Shown here: positions 17,268-24,953 of the stretch, in pieces
Position numbering within the stretch: position 1 is the stretch's first letter
Layout: every line of letters begins with the position of its first letter
Source: GCA-2693325 sp964011675
Lineage (GTDB): Bacteria; Latescibacterota; UBA2968; UBA8231
NCBI GenBank assembly: GCA_964011675.1
Contig: CAXGPR010000049.1
Coordinates: forward strand, 1-27,599
Direction: 5' to 3'
DNA: 27,599 bases
The notes under the pieces: generated by a model
Seen by the model: only the letters and a program-made list of their open reading frames with translations
The model's database searches: none
What the model was told of the DNA's origin: nothing
Translations under genes and position numbers: made by a program

Positions 17268-18152
17268 GTGAAAATAGTGATAGCTGGTAGCAGTGGATTA
17301 ATCGGAACGGCGCTTCTTAAACTTTTGCGCGATGAGGGACATAGCGTAGTGCGTTTGGTGCGAACGAGCCCACAGACAGATGAAGAATTTGTCTGGGATA
17401 TCGAACGGTCAGAGATTGATGCCGATGCACTTGAGGGCGCAGATGCCGTGGTGCACTTGGGAGGAGGCAATATTGCCGCAGGGCGTTGGACTGCCGCACG
17501 AAAAGAGGTCTTGTGGAATAGCAGGATCGATAGCACGGCGCTTTTGGTGAACGCCCTACAGCGAAGCGTTGCATCGCCGCAGATCTTTATCTGCGCTTCC
17601 GCAATTGGTATATACGGGAATCGCGGCGATGAAGTGCTTTCAGAAGACAGCGAGCCCGGCCGCGGTTTCTTGGCTGACTTGGGCCGGGCCTGGGAGGCAG
17701 CAGCCGCAGCCGCGCCGATGCAGGTTGTTCACGCTCGCTTTGGCGTGGTATTGAGTCGAACGGGGGGAGCGCTGGCTAAAATGCAAGTGCCTTTCAAGCT
17801 GGGATTGGGCGGTAGATTAGGAAACGGTCAGCAGTATATGAGCTGGATCAGTCTGGAAGATGCCGTGGCGGCGATCTATTGGATGCTTTGTTCTCGTGCC
17901 CTGAGTGGACCGGTTAACGTAGTGGCGCCTCAGCCAGTCCGAAATAGCCAATTTACACGGGCTTTGGGCCGGGCTCTGGGACGGCCGACTCCTTTTACCG
18001 CACCGACCTTTGCTCTGCGTCTAGCGCTGGGAGATATGGCCGACGAAGCGCTGTTGTCGAGTCAGCGCGTCGAACCCTCTAAGCTGCTTGCTGCGGATTT
18101 CAACTTTTCTTTAACCGACGTAGACAGCGCTCTATCTGCAGAGCTGAGATAG
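17268..18152 (+). CDS. TIGR01777 family epimerase (YfcH/SDR39U1-like)
   Basis: 294 residues from a GTG start at 17268, one base after the hisC stop, with GAGGTG inside the end of hisC as binding site. Extended-SDR features are present: MKIVIAGSSGLIGTALL (NAD(P)-binding GxxGxxG, 7-13), DAVVHLGGGNIAAGRW (typical of TIGR01777), a catalytic strand ICASAIGIYG, and the family hallmark stretches ARFGVVLSRTGGAL and YMSWISLEDAVAAI. The C-terminal region with RALGRPTPFTAP and LLSSQRVEPSKL (DUF1731-like) is also present. The physiological substrate of this family is not known. Members are often seen near CarH/LitR photolyase clusters, and here one is only a few kb from such a cluster, but on the opposite side of the TonB operon. 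Confidence 0.9.
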   Translation: MKIVIAGSSGLIGTALLKLLRDEGHSVVRLVRTSPQTDEEFVWDIERSEIDADALEGADAVVHLGGGNIAAGRWTAARKEVLWNSRIDSTALLVNALQRSVASPQIFICASAIGIYGNRGDEVLSEDSEPGRGFLADLGRAWEAAAAAAPMQVVHARFGVVLSRTGGALAKMQVPFKLGLGGRLGNGQQYMSWISLEDAVAAIYWMLCSRALSGPVNVVAPQPVRNSQFTRALGRALGRPTPFTAPTFALRLALGDMADEALLSSQRVEPSKLLAADFNFSLTDVDSALSAELR

Positions 18153-18188
18153 GCCGTCCCGCGCGGCAAACACAGTTCCGTGACATAT

Positions 18189-19142
18189 TTACGGTGCGTT
18201 AACCGTGAAGCCAACGGAGTCGACAGCGGCAGAGGCGAAAAAGCCAATACCTCCATCTACGTTAAAGACGGGTCGCTGAAATTGCTCGCCTATGAGACCT
18301 CCTCCTCCTCCTCCATCGCTGTCTGGATCCGTGCGTATGAAGTCGTACCAGTTTTTGTCCAATGCGTAGATCAGAAACTTATGGCGTCCTTCAAAAGCAA
18401 CGCCAAACCACGGAAGGCGTGCGTTGCCGTCGCTTATTGCTAACGGAGGGGATGCGCCAGAACGGTCAAACTCTTCCAAGTCGTCGTCGTCTAAGAAATC
18501 AGCTTTAATAAGTAGCGGTGAATTTTCTTCTAAGTTGAATATGGCTAGCTGATAGGCCTCTACGTCACTCGCGTTTAGGCGCACCTCGAGTAGTCCTTCG
18601 CGATACGTTATCTGATTTGTTTTCACTCCGTACACGCCCTCGCCTAGCTCTGAGAACAGAGCTAAATTTCTGTCGACTTCGAGGCTCTCTTCGTCGAGTA
18701 TAAGAAATTCCTGCACACGTACGCGCTGCGGAGTAGTCGTCTCAGCGCGCAGTGTTCGGCCGTCTGGCGTGCTCGCTTCGATGGTGTAAATGCGCTCGGG
18801 TAGAACGGTGGGAGCATTCTCTGGGGGCAGGTAGCGACCTAGAGAATCCGGATCGGGTGCGTACGCGTACGCGGCGTCGCCCATGCGTATCGTTAACTGT
18901 GCATCTTCTACGATGAGTGCGTCTGGACTCTGGAGAGCACCCGGGGCGATCGTTTGTTTGAGAAATAGATCGGGTAGCGCCTGGTCGACGACGAGGATAG
19001 CATCGATTACCAGTATTCCTTCTTCACTCGGCCCAAATAGTTCGCCCGGCTTGCGGTCGGCCGAGCAGGCCATAAAGAGAGTACACAGAGCTACGGGTAG
19101 CGTAAAACGATGGATCAGATGAGAAAAGTAGTTCATTTTCAT
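18189..19142 (-). CDS. DUF4249 lipoprotein paired with the TonB receptor
   Basis: 317 residues. The N-terminus is a lipoprotein signal (hydrophobic FTLPVALCTLFMA, lipidated Cys 26), with a looser lipobox than in E. coli, as is common in this phylum. The beta-rich body starts VIDAILVVDQALPDLFLKQT and carries ERIYTIEASTPDGRTLRAET, which match DUF4249. This family is almost always found beside TonB-dependent receptors in Bacteroidota, so it is probably an outer-membrane-anchored surface partner in substrate capture, as SusD is to SusC, though unrelated in fold. The gene starts 6 bases after the receptor stop, so the two are one transcript. A run of six glycines (about 280-285) probably forms a flexible loop. 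The substrate is unknown. Confidence 0.85.
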   Translation of the reverse strand: MKMNYFSHLIHRFTLPVALCTLFMACSADRKPGELFGPSEEGILVIDAILVVDQALPDLFLKQTIAPGALQSPDALIVEDAQLTIRMGDAAYAYAPDPDSLGRYLPPENAPTVLPERIYTIEASTPDGRTLRAETTTPQRVRVQEFLILDEESLEVDRNLALFSELGEGVYGVKTNQITYREGLLEVRLNASDVEAYQLAIFNLEENSPLLIKADFLDDDDLEEFDRSGASPPLAISDGNARLPWFGVAFEGRHKFLIYALDKNWYDFIRTDPDSDGGGGGGLIGEQFQRPVFNVDGGIGFFASAAVDSVGFTVNAP

Positions 19143-19148
19143 GTGGCC

Positions 19149-21395
19149 TTAAAAAGAAAAGTTGAGGCCAAAGGTGGGCACGACGGGCAGCATTTTAACA
19201 ACTTCCGGTTCTGTTGCGGGATTTTCTGTGTCGTACTGAACAAACCACTCGTTGCGCCGGCTATATGCATTGAAAATTTGTAGGTAAAACTCGGCGTCGT
19301 TACCCCACAGTGACAGAGAGCGACGGACGCCGGTATCGAGCCTATGATAAGGCAACAGGCGTCCGCTGTTGCGCGGGGCTGGAAGAGCGCGGTCCTCAAA
19401 GATGCCTGTGGCAGGATCGCGCAGCTGATAGCGCGCTGCCGCGGGAGTAAAGGCTTGGCCCGTGCCATAGACGAAGCTGGCGCTGGCGATCCATTTACCC
19501 AAGCTGTATGTGGCTGTGAGGGAAGCATCGTGTCTGCGGTCATATTTAGGAGGAAAAGCGCGTCCCTCATTGATTTCGGGGAAGGTGCGCCGCGTCCAGC
19601 CCAGCGTGTAGCCAAGCCATCCGCGCAGCTTGCCTGTGCGCCTTTCTAAAAATATTTCGAGCCCTGTCGCGTAGCCACGCCCCCCTGTCTTGAAGACGTT
19701 TTCTGAGCGCGTTTGGTCGCTATCCGCTACGCTGTCATTGTCGAGGACGACTAAATTGTCAAGGTCGGTATAGTACGCTTCTGTGCTCATTCGGTAACGT
19801 TGAGACGGCTCCCATTCTAGGCCAGCCACCAGCTGCCAAGATCGGCCGGGCGTAACGCTTTCGTCGAGTGGGACCCAAAAATCTCCTCCGCTAAATCCTT
19901 CGGAGGTCACCAGTTGAAGATACTGGTGATACAGGCCGCCGGCTAGTTTAGCCCGCCAGCCGGGTTGGAGCGTGCGCGAGAGTGAGAACCGGGGTTCAAA
20001 CACCGTGCGACTACCTTCGCTAAAAAAGCTGGAACGCAGGCCGATTCGCAGGTCAGTTAGCGGGGTTATTTGCCAGTCATCTTGGGCATAGGCTGATAAG
20101 AAGAGCGGGCTGGTTTCGAGGTTGAACTGGGACTGGCGGTTGAAAGAAGAGGCAAAGTCAAAGGTGTACCGGCTGAGCTGCAGACCGCTTTTAACGGTGT
20201 GATTGGCGCTGGCAAAATAGTCTATGTCGGCTCCAAAAGTTAAATCGCTCACCCTGTTGCCAAAAGTGATTGGGGTCTCGAAGAAGCTCAGACCAATATC
20301 GCTTTCGTACTCCGAGAAAAATGCGGTAAAGCGCCCAAAGAGCGTGGGAGAGAAAACGCGTTTCCATCGTCCGCTTACGGCTCTGTTACCCCACACGATA
20401 TTGAAGTAAGTCTCGGCATCTGGGTCGAGGGCAAAATCGAGTCGGTCTCGTCCCCAATAGGTGCTTAGTACCACTGTGTCAGAGTCGCTCAGGGAGCGGT
20501 TTACCTTAACATTGAAATCGTAGAAGTAATAATCGGGCACGTCGATGCCTGACCGACGAACAGCGGCCAGCACGGGATCTAAATACGTTCTTCTACCGGC
20601 TACAAGCCAAGATCCATTTTTCAAAGGCCCCTCGGTTAGTAAACGGCCTGATATGAGGCTGATACCGCCACGGCCGCTGACACGGCGGCGATTGCCTTCT
20701 TTGTTTTGGACATCGAGCACGGCGCCAAGGTTCCCTCCATACTGTGATGGATACGCTCCCTTGTAGAAGGTGATATCTTTTATTGCATCAGGATTGAATG
20801 TCGAGAAAAAGCCAAAGGCGTGAGCAGGGTTGTACAGAGGTACTTGGTCGAGCAAAATGCGCGTCTGGTCTGGACCGCCCCCGCGCACGTAGAGACCACT
20901 GCTGATATCTGAAGCAGACTGGACGCCTGGCAACAGCTGCAAGCTTCGGAGCAGATCAGGTTCACCCACAGAAGGCAATCGCTCTAAGGTTTTTGCCTGT
21001 AATGATGTTACGCTGACTTGCTGCCGCAATTCGTCTTGCAACCGATCGGCTGTGACGACGGTCTCCTCGTTTATGCGAATGGATTCACTGCGCAGTTCGA
21101 CCTTGAGGCGAATTTGCTGACTTTCGACGGATTGGATGGTATCGCGCCAAACTTGGTATCCGACGTAAGAGACCGTTAAAGCGTGCCGACCGGAAGGAAT
21201 GTTTTGTACGGCATAGTAGCCGTCTGCGTTACTCAGCGTGCCAAGTGGTAGATCATCAAAAGCGATGGTTGCATTAGGTAAGCTCTCTCCATCCTTTTTA
21301 TCCCGCACAAATCCGCTTAAGGTTGCTGCATTCGCACTTAGATAAGCGGCAAATAAGACAAATAGAATTCGATGAAGGCAAACATTAAGCTGCAT
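19149..21395 (-). CDS. TonB-dependent outer membrane receptor with carboxypeptidase-regulatory-like domain
   Basis: 748 residues. A signal peptide (ILFVLFAAYLSANA, cleaved near 24) precedes a CarboxypepD_reg-like beta sandwich (LSGFVRDKKDGESLPNATI to about 105), a plug domain (VVTADRLQDELRQQVSVTSLQ, LPSVGEPDLLRSLQLLPGVQ, GLYVRGGGPDQTRILLDQVP) and a long beta-barrel with many aromatic-rich strands, ending in Phe (GLNFSF). It imports a ligand across the outer membrane using TonB energy. Its start codon lies inside the end of the carH-1 gene (11-base overlap), and a DUF4249 lipoprotein follows, so the three form one operon. No leader exists between regulator and receptor, so a cobalamin riboswitch directly in front of the receptor is ruled out. 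The ligand is unknown; the neighbouring B12-binding regulator makes a corrinoid one possibility among others. Confidence 0.92.
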   Translation of the reverse strand: MQLNVCLHRILFVLFAAYLSANAATLSGFVRDKKDGESLPNATIAFDDLPLGTLSNADGYYAVQNIPSGRHALTVSYVGYQVWRDTIQSVESQQIRLKVELRSESIRINEETVVTADRLQDELRQQVSVTSLQAKTLERLPSVGEPDLLRSLQLLPGVQSASDISSGLYVRGGGPDQTRILLDQVPLYNPAHAFGFFSTFNPDAIKDITFYKGAYPSQYGGNLGAVLDVQNKEGNRRRVSGRGGISLISGRLLTEGPLKNGSWLVAGRRTYLDPVLAAVRRSGIDVPDYYFYDFNVKVNRSLSDSDTVVLSTYWGRDRLDFALDPDAETYFNIVWGNRAVSGRWKRVFSPTLFGRFTAFFSEYESDIGLSFFETPITFGNRVSDLTFGADIDYFASANHTVKSGLQLSRYTFDFASSFNRQSQFNLETSPLFLSAYAQDDWQITPLTDLRIGLRSSFFSEGSRTVFEPRFSLSRTLQPGWRAKLAGGLYHQYLQLVTSEGFSGGDFWVPLDESVTPGRSWQLVAGLEWEPSQRYRMSTEAYYTDLDNLVVLDNDSVADSDQTRSENVFKTGGRGYATGLEIFLERRTGKLRGWLGYTLGWTRRTFPEINEGRAFPPKYDRRHDASLTATYSLGKWIASASFVYGTGQAFTPAAARYQLRDPATGIFEDRALPAPRNSGRLLPYHRLDTGVRRSLSLWGNDAEFYLQIFNAYSRRNEWFVQYDTENPATEPEVVKMLPVVPTFGLNFSF

Positions 21396-22329
21396 TGAGA
21401 CGGAGAGCAGACAGCGTGGGGCGAAGCTCGTTAAGCTGGTCTACGTAAATGGCGTCAACGTGTTCGAGTATATCTCGGCACTGCGACGCACCAGCGCCGC
21501 CCGCGATAATTACGGCACTGCGGCCCAAATGCTGGCGCAGCTGATTCAGTTCATCGCGCAAAGTGTGTTTATCGATTGAGTAAACTATGCTTAGGGCTAC
21601 GGCACGGGCGCCTTGTCTTTGAGCCGCTACGGCGATGTCAGCGGCTGATATATTGCATCCTAGATAAGTTGTTTGCCAGCCTTCTGTAGCTGCTAGAGCC
21701 GATACAAAGAGAGCGCCTAGCTCGTGCATTTGTCCAAGCGGCGTTGTAACCAGCAGATTGGGCGCGTCGTCTGGCACCTGTAGCGTAGTGCGTATGCTGT
21801 CAATAAAAGAGCGAACCACGACGGATGCCAGATGTTCGCTGGCGATGCGCAAATTACCCTCTCGCCATTGTTGGCCAATCATAGACATGAAAGGTTCTAT
21901 GATGTGCGTTATGAGTCCAGCATGATCAAACTGTAGTGCTGCTCGGCGCAATTCAATGTCTAAGGCCTGTGGGTCCAGACTTGTTACGGCTCCCATACAG
22001 CGCTCTACAATGGCTTGAGCTGTGCGTTCATACACAGGTCGCTCAGGAGGCGAAATAGGCTTTGCTTCCTCGACGGGTGTCTCGGCAGCCATACCTTGCA
22101 GCTGCTCATCCGAAAGATGAGCAATATGCCCGATGGAGTGACCGGTCTGCGTCAATCGACTCAGGAACCTCAATCGCTCAACCTGAGACGGACTGTAAAG
22201 GCGCCTTCCGCTTGCAGTGCGCTGAGGAGTGACTGCTTCATACCGCTTTTCCCAGATGCGAATCACGTGCGCTGTCAGGCCCGAGCGCTGCGCCGCAATT
22301 TTAATTGAGTAATTTATCTGATCTTTCAT
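21385..22329 (-). CDS. carH: MerR-family B12-dependent photoreceptor regulator (CarH/LitR-like), copy 1
   Basis: 314 residues from ATG 22329; an earlier ATG at 22356 would lie upstream of the predicted transcript start. Three domains are seen: a MerR winged helix (SIKIAAQRSGLTAHVIRIWE to YSPSQVERLRF), a four-helix B12-capping bundle with the CarH signature W-x9-EH (WREGNLRIASEH, Trp 155, Glu 165, His 166), and a Rossmann B12 domain with the cobalt-ligand motif GQMHELG (His 202). Members bind adenosylcobalamin, tetramerise on DNA in the dark to repress, and fall apart in light. The residue after the Trp is Arg, where the Thermus protein has the His that binds cobalt after photolysis, and the ExHxxG motif has Gln for Glu. 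It overlaps the TonB receptor gene by 11 bases and is probably cotranscribed with it. Confidence 0.9.
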   Translation of the reverse strand: MKDQINYSIKIAAQRSGLTAHVIRIWEKRYEAVTPQRTASGRRLYSPSQVERLRFLSRLTQTGHSIGHIAHLSDEQLQGMAAETPVEEAKPISPPERPVYERTAQAIVERCMGAVTSLDPQALDIELRRAALQFDHAGLITHIIEPFMSMIGQQWREGNLRIASEHLASVVVRSFIDSIRTTLQVPDDAPNLLVTTPLGQMHELGALFVSALAATEGWQTTYLGCNISAADIAVAAQRQGARAVALSIVYSIDKHTLRDELNQLRQHLGRSAVIIAGGAGASQCRDILEHVDAIYVDQLNELRPTLSALRLNAA

Positions 22330-22335
22330 TTCCCG

Positions 22336-22363
22336 AATATACTGCGACTTTCCCATTCGTCAA
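22336..22363 (-). promoter_or_regulatory. Promoter of carH copy 1, predicted leaderless
   Basis: On the minus strand TTGACG (22363-22358) and TATATT (22341-22336) are 16 bases apart. A second TTGACG lies at 22371-22366, 8 bases away from the first. Only 6 bases separate the -10 box from ATG 22329, so transcription would begin at or next to the start codon. There is no Shine-Dalgarno before it. Confidence 0.5.
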
Positions 22364-22408
22364 TTCGTCAAATAGGGGATGTAAAACATGGCTGGAAAAA
22401 GGTGATGT

Positions 22409-23218
22409 TTATAAAAGAAAAGCATTTAAAAAGGCATCGTTTGCGACTAAGGGGGCGGGACCAATTACAACTACATACATGTATGTGCGCTGCAGGCGGT
22501 GGTCCCAGTGACGAGGTTCTATAAGCAGCGCAATGCCTTGTATCAAGAAATAGGCTGCCATAGGTCCGAATTGGACTGAATATCCCATGAAATAGTGAGG
22601 TACGGTTAATATCAACTCATGCCATATCCCCGAAGCGATAAAAGCTGCAAATAGCCCGAGGCGCGGGTGGCGCATGAGAGGGAAGAAAAAGATGTGGCGC
22701 AACCACTCGCCTACCCAACGATTCCAACAACTTCCCCAAAAATGAGCTAGGGAGCGAGCTAACAGTGGACGGTTGTGCACGGGGCAGATAAGGCGTCCAC
22801 TTCGCAGAAATAACAGGCGAAATATCGCCCCCATTGTTTCGGTGATGACGTAAAAGCATGGGAATGCCATGTAGGCTCGGATAAATCCAGACGGGGCATA
22901 GCGATCTACTATATGCCAATAGATCGCGTATATGCAGAAGCATATGAGAAGCCACTGTAGCGCAGTCCGACCGGCGAAAGACAAATCTCCTGCGGCTCGA
23001 GTAGGGCTCTGTTCCCAAGATCGAGGGGAGTAAAACGGTACGATCGTGTAAAATAGCAGTTTTTGTGACCAGCGTTGGTGGTAGAGCGCGCCGCCAATCA
23101 ACTTTAGCGGAAAGCCCACTACAAAGTAAGCTGCAGCAAAAGCGACCGCGCCGCTTATGTTTGGTGTTAAGGATAAGTATTCGCCTTCCATGACATATAA
23201 TAAAGCGCAATATGTCAT
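22409..23218 (-). CDS. Wax synthase-like membrane-bound O-acyltransferase (MBOAT)
   Basis: 269 residues with about seven hydrophobic segments, an inner-membrane protein. The wax-synthase/MBOAT motif FWGSCWNRWVGEWLRH (160-175) and the later SGIWHEL with catalytic His 200 are both present, in the usual order and near the usual spacing. Such enzymes transfer an acyl group from acyl-CoA or acyl-ACP to an alcohol or another small hydroxyl acceptor. The start at 23218 is uncertain; ATG 23191 is an in-frame alternative and neither has a good ribosome binding site. It lies 79 bases after the fasciclin gene on the same strand, behind a terminator hairpin, so expression by readthrough or its own weak promoter is possible. 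Its acceptor is unknown. Confidence 0.8.
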   Translation of the reverse strand: MTYCALLYVMEGEYLSLTPNISGAVAFAAAYFVVGFPLKLIGGALYHQRWSQKLLFYTIVPFYSPRSWEQSPTRAAGDLSFAGRTALQWLLICFCIYAIYWHIVDRYAPSGFIRAYMAFPCFYVITETMGAIFRLLFLRSGRLICPVHNRPLLARSLAHFWGSCWNRWVGEWLRHIFFFPLMRHPRLGLFAAFIASGIWHELILTVPHYFMGYSVQFGPMAAYFLIQGIALLIEPRHWDHRLQRTYMYVVVIGPAPLVANDAFLNAFLL

Positions 23219-23227
23219 TAGAACGCA

Positions 23228-23265
23228 AAAACCGCCAGCGCAATGCCATGTGCGCTAGCGGTTTT
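23228..23265 (-). terminator. Rho-independent terminator after the fasciclin gene
   Basis: A stem of 15 pairs with one G-U position: AAAACCGCCAGCGCA (23228-23242) and TGCGCTAGCGGTTTT (23251-23265) around an 8-base loop. On the minus strand it ends in a run of five T. It sits 31 bases after the fasciclin stop. The first ATG of the next gene lies only about 9 bases beyond the stem. Confidence 0.85.
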
Positions 23266-23296
23266 GTGCGATGAAGTTATTTCGTAATCTGATTTA

Positions 23297-23845
23297 CTAA
23301 CGGACTGCTTCTACTTTCACTGTGCCCCAGGAAGAACTTTCAACGGCAGTTGGACCTGCTGGAGGGAGAATGACGGCATCAATGACATGTATTACGCCGT
23401 TGCTGGCCAAGACATCAACGGCGGTTACATTTGCGTCATCAATTTTTACACCTGCGTCTGAAGCGGTGATTGAGACCGAAGCACCATTAACTGTTGCTGC
23501 AGAGTCCAATGTGACGACCTGATCTGAAGTCACAGAACCAGCTACCACGTGGTAAGTCAGAATTGCAACAAGCTGATCCTTGTTCTCAGGTAAAAGCAGT
23601 GACTCAACCGTGCCTTCGGGTAATTTGGCGAAAGCCTCGTCTGTAGGTGCGAAAACGGTGAAAGGTCCTTCTCCCTTCAAGACCTCGACCAAGTCTGCGG
23701 CGGTGAGTGCTGCGGCTAGCGTGTTAAACGTTCCTGCTTCCACGGCGGTATCGACAATATCCTTGTCTTGAGCCTGTGCAGGGGCAACGGAAAATAACAA
23801 ACTGGCGACAGAAAATGCCGAAAGAGCAAAGCGAACGGTTTTCAT
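23297..23845 (-). CDS. Secreted fasciclin-domain protein
   Basis: 182 residues from ATG 23845, chosen because AAGGAGA lies 5 bases before it and a signal peptide starts there (MKTVRFALSAFSVASLLFSV, cleaved after AQA). The rest is one complete FAS1 domain: DIVDTAVEAGTFNTLAAALTA, the H1 motif GPFTVFAPTDEAFAKLP (conserved in the family) and the H2 region NGVIHVIDAVILPP. FAS1 proteins are extracellular or periplasmic and mediate adhesion or surface contacts. The gene has a near-consensus promoter whose -35 box is one of three 11-bp direct repeats, so it is probably a light-regulated CarH target. A strong terminator follows. Fasciclin genes are frequent partners of light-responsive regulators. Confidence 0.93.
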   Translation of the reverse strand: MKTVRFALSAFSVASLLFSVAPAQAQDKDIVDTAVEAGTFNTLAAALTAADLVEVLKGEGPFTVFAPTDEAFAKLPEGTVESLLLPENKDQLVAILTYHVVAGSVTSDQVVTLDSAATVNGASVSITASDAGVKIDDANVTAVDVLASNGVIHVIDAVILPPAGPTAVESSSWGTVKVEAVR

Positions 23846-23898
23846 GACAATCTCCTTAACGTTGCGCTGAATTGCGCTATAAGTTAACAGTTGCCCTG

Positions 23899-23937
23899 AT
23901 TTTATCTTTAGTCTACGATTTGTCAACCTTTTGTCTA
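23899..23937 (-). promoter_or_regulatory. Promoter of the fasciclin gene with three 11-bp direct repeats (putative CarH operator)
   Basis: Minus-strand repeats TAGACA (23937-23932), TTGACA (23926-23921) and TAGACT (23915-23910) are spaced at exactly 11 bases. The middle repeat is the -35 box, and TAAAAT (23904-23899) follows after 16 bases as -10. The first repeat overlaps the TAG stop codon of carH copy 2. CarH of Thermus binds 11-bp direct repeats of the TnnACA type over its -35 region, so this layout fits an operator for one or both CarH copies. Binding itself is inferred. Confidence 0.7.
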
Positions 23938-24888
23938 ATAGAAATTAGACGAAGTGATTTCTGAGAGCATTTCAGGCATTAATGCAAGTTGCTCTATATA
24001 CATCGCGCCCATTTCATTGATCGTCGACTTGTAATGCGCTGCAGCGCGGCCGCCAATAAGGAGTGGTATGGCAGGCAGAGCGCGCTGGATCTTAAACAGT
24101 TCTGTGCTTAGCAAGCTATCGTCACCGGGGTAGATAATGCTTAGTGCTACGGCGCTGGCTGAATGGGCAATTGCCGCCCCTGCGATTTCTTCAGCCGGTA
24201 GGTTCGGTCCCATGTATAATGTGTTCCACCCTGCGCTTTGTGCTGTCAAGCTTGCTAAAAGTGCGCCAATTTCATGCCATTGTCCTGCTGGCGTCGTGGC
24301 AACGAGCACGGGGGCCCCTTGAGGGGCGCGGTTGTTGGAGTGCAATGTGCCTAAGAATGTGCGTATAACCGAAGTTGCTAAATGCTCATCTGCCACGCGC
24401 AGAGTTCCCTCGCTCCACATTTCTCCCACTCTATTCATTATAGGGTCTATTACAGAGGTCAGTAAGCGGTTCCGTCCCATCGCGATCTCTGCATCCATCA
24501 GTTCGCGCGTGAGAGTATTGCTGTCCATGGATGCTATGGCATTTAAACACCGTTGAACCGATGATTCTGCAGTTGTGTCCGGGGGCGTGATAGGGAGTGG
24601 TGTGGCATTAGCCTTCGTAAGAACAGCGAGAGGAGAGTGCTCGTTAATAAGGGTTTTAAGTTCGTCGTCTGACAGAGGCGCAATGCGCCCTATGCTGTGC
24701 CCTTGGGTCGTGGCTCTATGCAACAACAAGAGTCGTTCAATGTCATCTTCAGAATAGAGGCGGCGATTGGTGTGCGTGCGCTCTGGAGTGACTGCGTCGT
24801 AACGCTTTTCCCACACTCGAATCGTGTGCTGGGTCAACCCTGTGCGCTGGGTCACCACTTTCATTGTGTAATTTTTTTCATTAGGCAT
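23935..24888 (-). CDS. carH: MerR-family B12-dependent photoreceptor regulator (CarH/LitR-like), copy 2
   Basis: 317 residues, a paralogue of copy 1 with matching domain order. The winged helix has MKVVTQRTGLTQHTIRVWEK and RRLYSEDDIERL. The capping bundle carries W-x9-EH (WSEGTLRVADEH; Trp 158, Glu 168, His 169), and the B12 domain has TPAGQWHEIGALLASL with cobalt-ligand His 205. The residue after the Trp is Ser, so the second cobalt-binding His of Thermus CarH is missing here too. It is divergent from the sigma-factor gene across a 148-base region holding the candidate operator. The family sensor is adenosylcobalamin with light; the function would be dark repression of the sigma/photolyase and fasciclin promoters and probably of itself. 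Confidence 0.9.
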   Translation of the reverse strand: MPNEKNYTMKVVTQRTGLTQHTIRVWEKRYDAVTPERTHTNRRLYSEDDIERLLLLHRATTQGHSIGRIAPLSDDELKTLINEHSPLAVLTKANATPLPITPPDTTAESSVQRCLNAIASMDSNTLTRELMDAEIAMGRNRLLTSVIDPIMNRVGEMWSEGTLRVADEHLATSVIRTFLGTLHSNNRAPQGAPVLVATTPAGQWHEIGALLASLTAQSAGWNTLYMGPNLPAEEIAGAAIAHSASAVALSIIYPGDDSLLSTELFKIQRALPAIPLLIGGRAAAHYKSTINEMGAMYIEQLALMPEMLSEITSSNFY

Positions 24889-24889
24889 A

Positions 24890-24922
24890 CTATCAGATAG
24901 TTACGAAACCGTTGTTTGTCAA
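24890..24922 (-). promoter_or_regulatory. Candidate promoter of carH copy 2, with CTATC-A-GATAG dyad
   Basis: On the minus strand TTGACA (24922-24917) is 17 bases from TATCTG (24899-24894), a weak -10 that leaves 5 bases to ATG 24888. The -10 lies inside a perfect dyad CTATCAGATAG (24890-24900). The transcript would be leaderless, as predicted for copy 1. Confidence 0.4.
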
Positions 24923-24953
24923 ATAAAAAAAATGCAATTATATCAAAAAAATG

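Noticed and set aside
18300..18320. CTCCTCCTC triplet repeat near the end of the DUF4249 gene
   Set aside because: It encodes a Gly run in frame on the minus strand and needs no separate explanation, although length variation is possible.
21385..22410. Possible cobalamin riboswitch in front of the TonB receptor, suggested by the B12 context
   Set aside because: The receptor start lies inside the carH-1 coding end, and carH-1 itself has only ~80 bases upstream before the next gene, too short for a cobalamin riboswitch; no B12-box-like element seen.
22617..23249. 210-codon open frame on the minus strand overlapping the wax synthase gene
   Set aside because: Only the 22409-23218 frame shows membrane segments and the FWGxxWN and WHE motifs; the other is a shadow.
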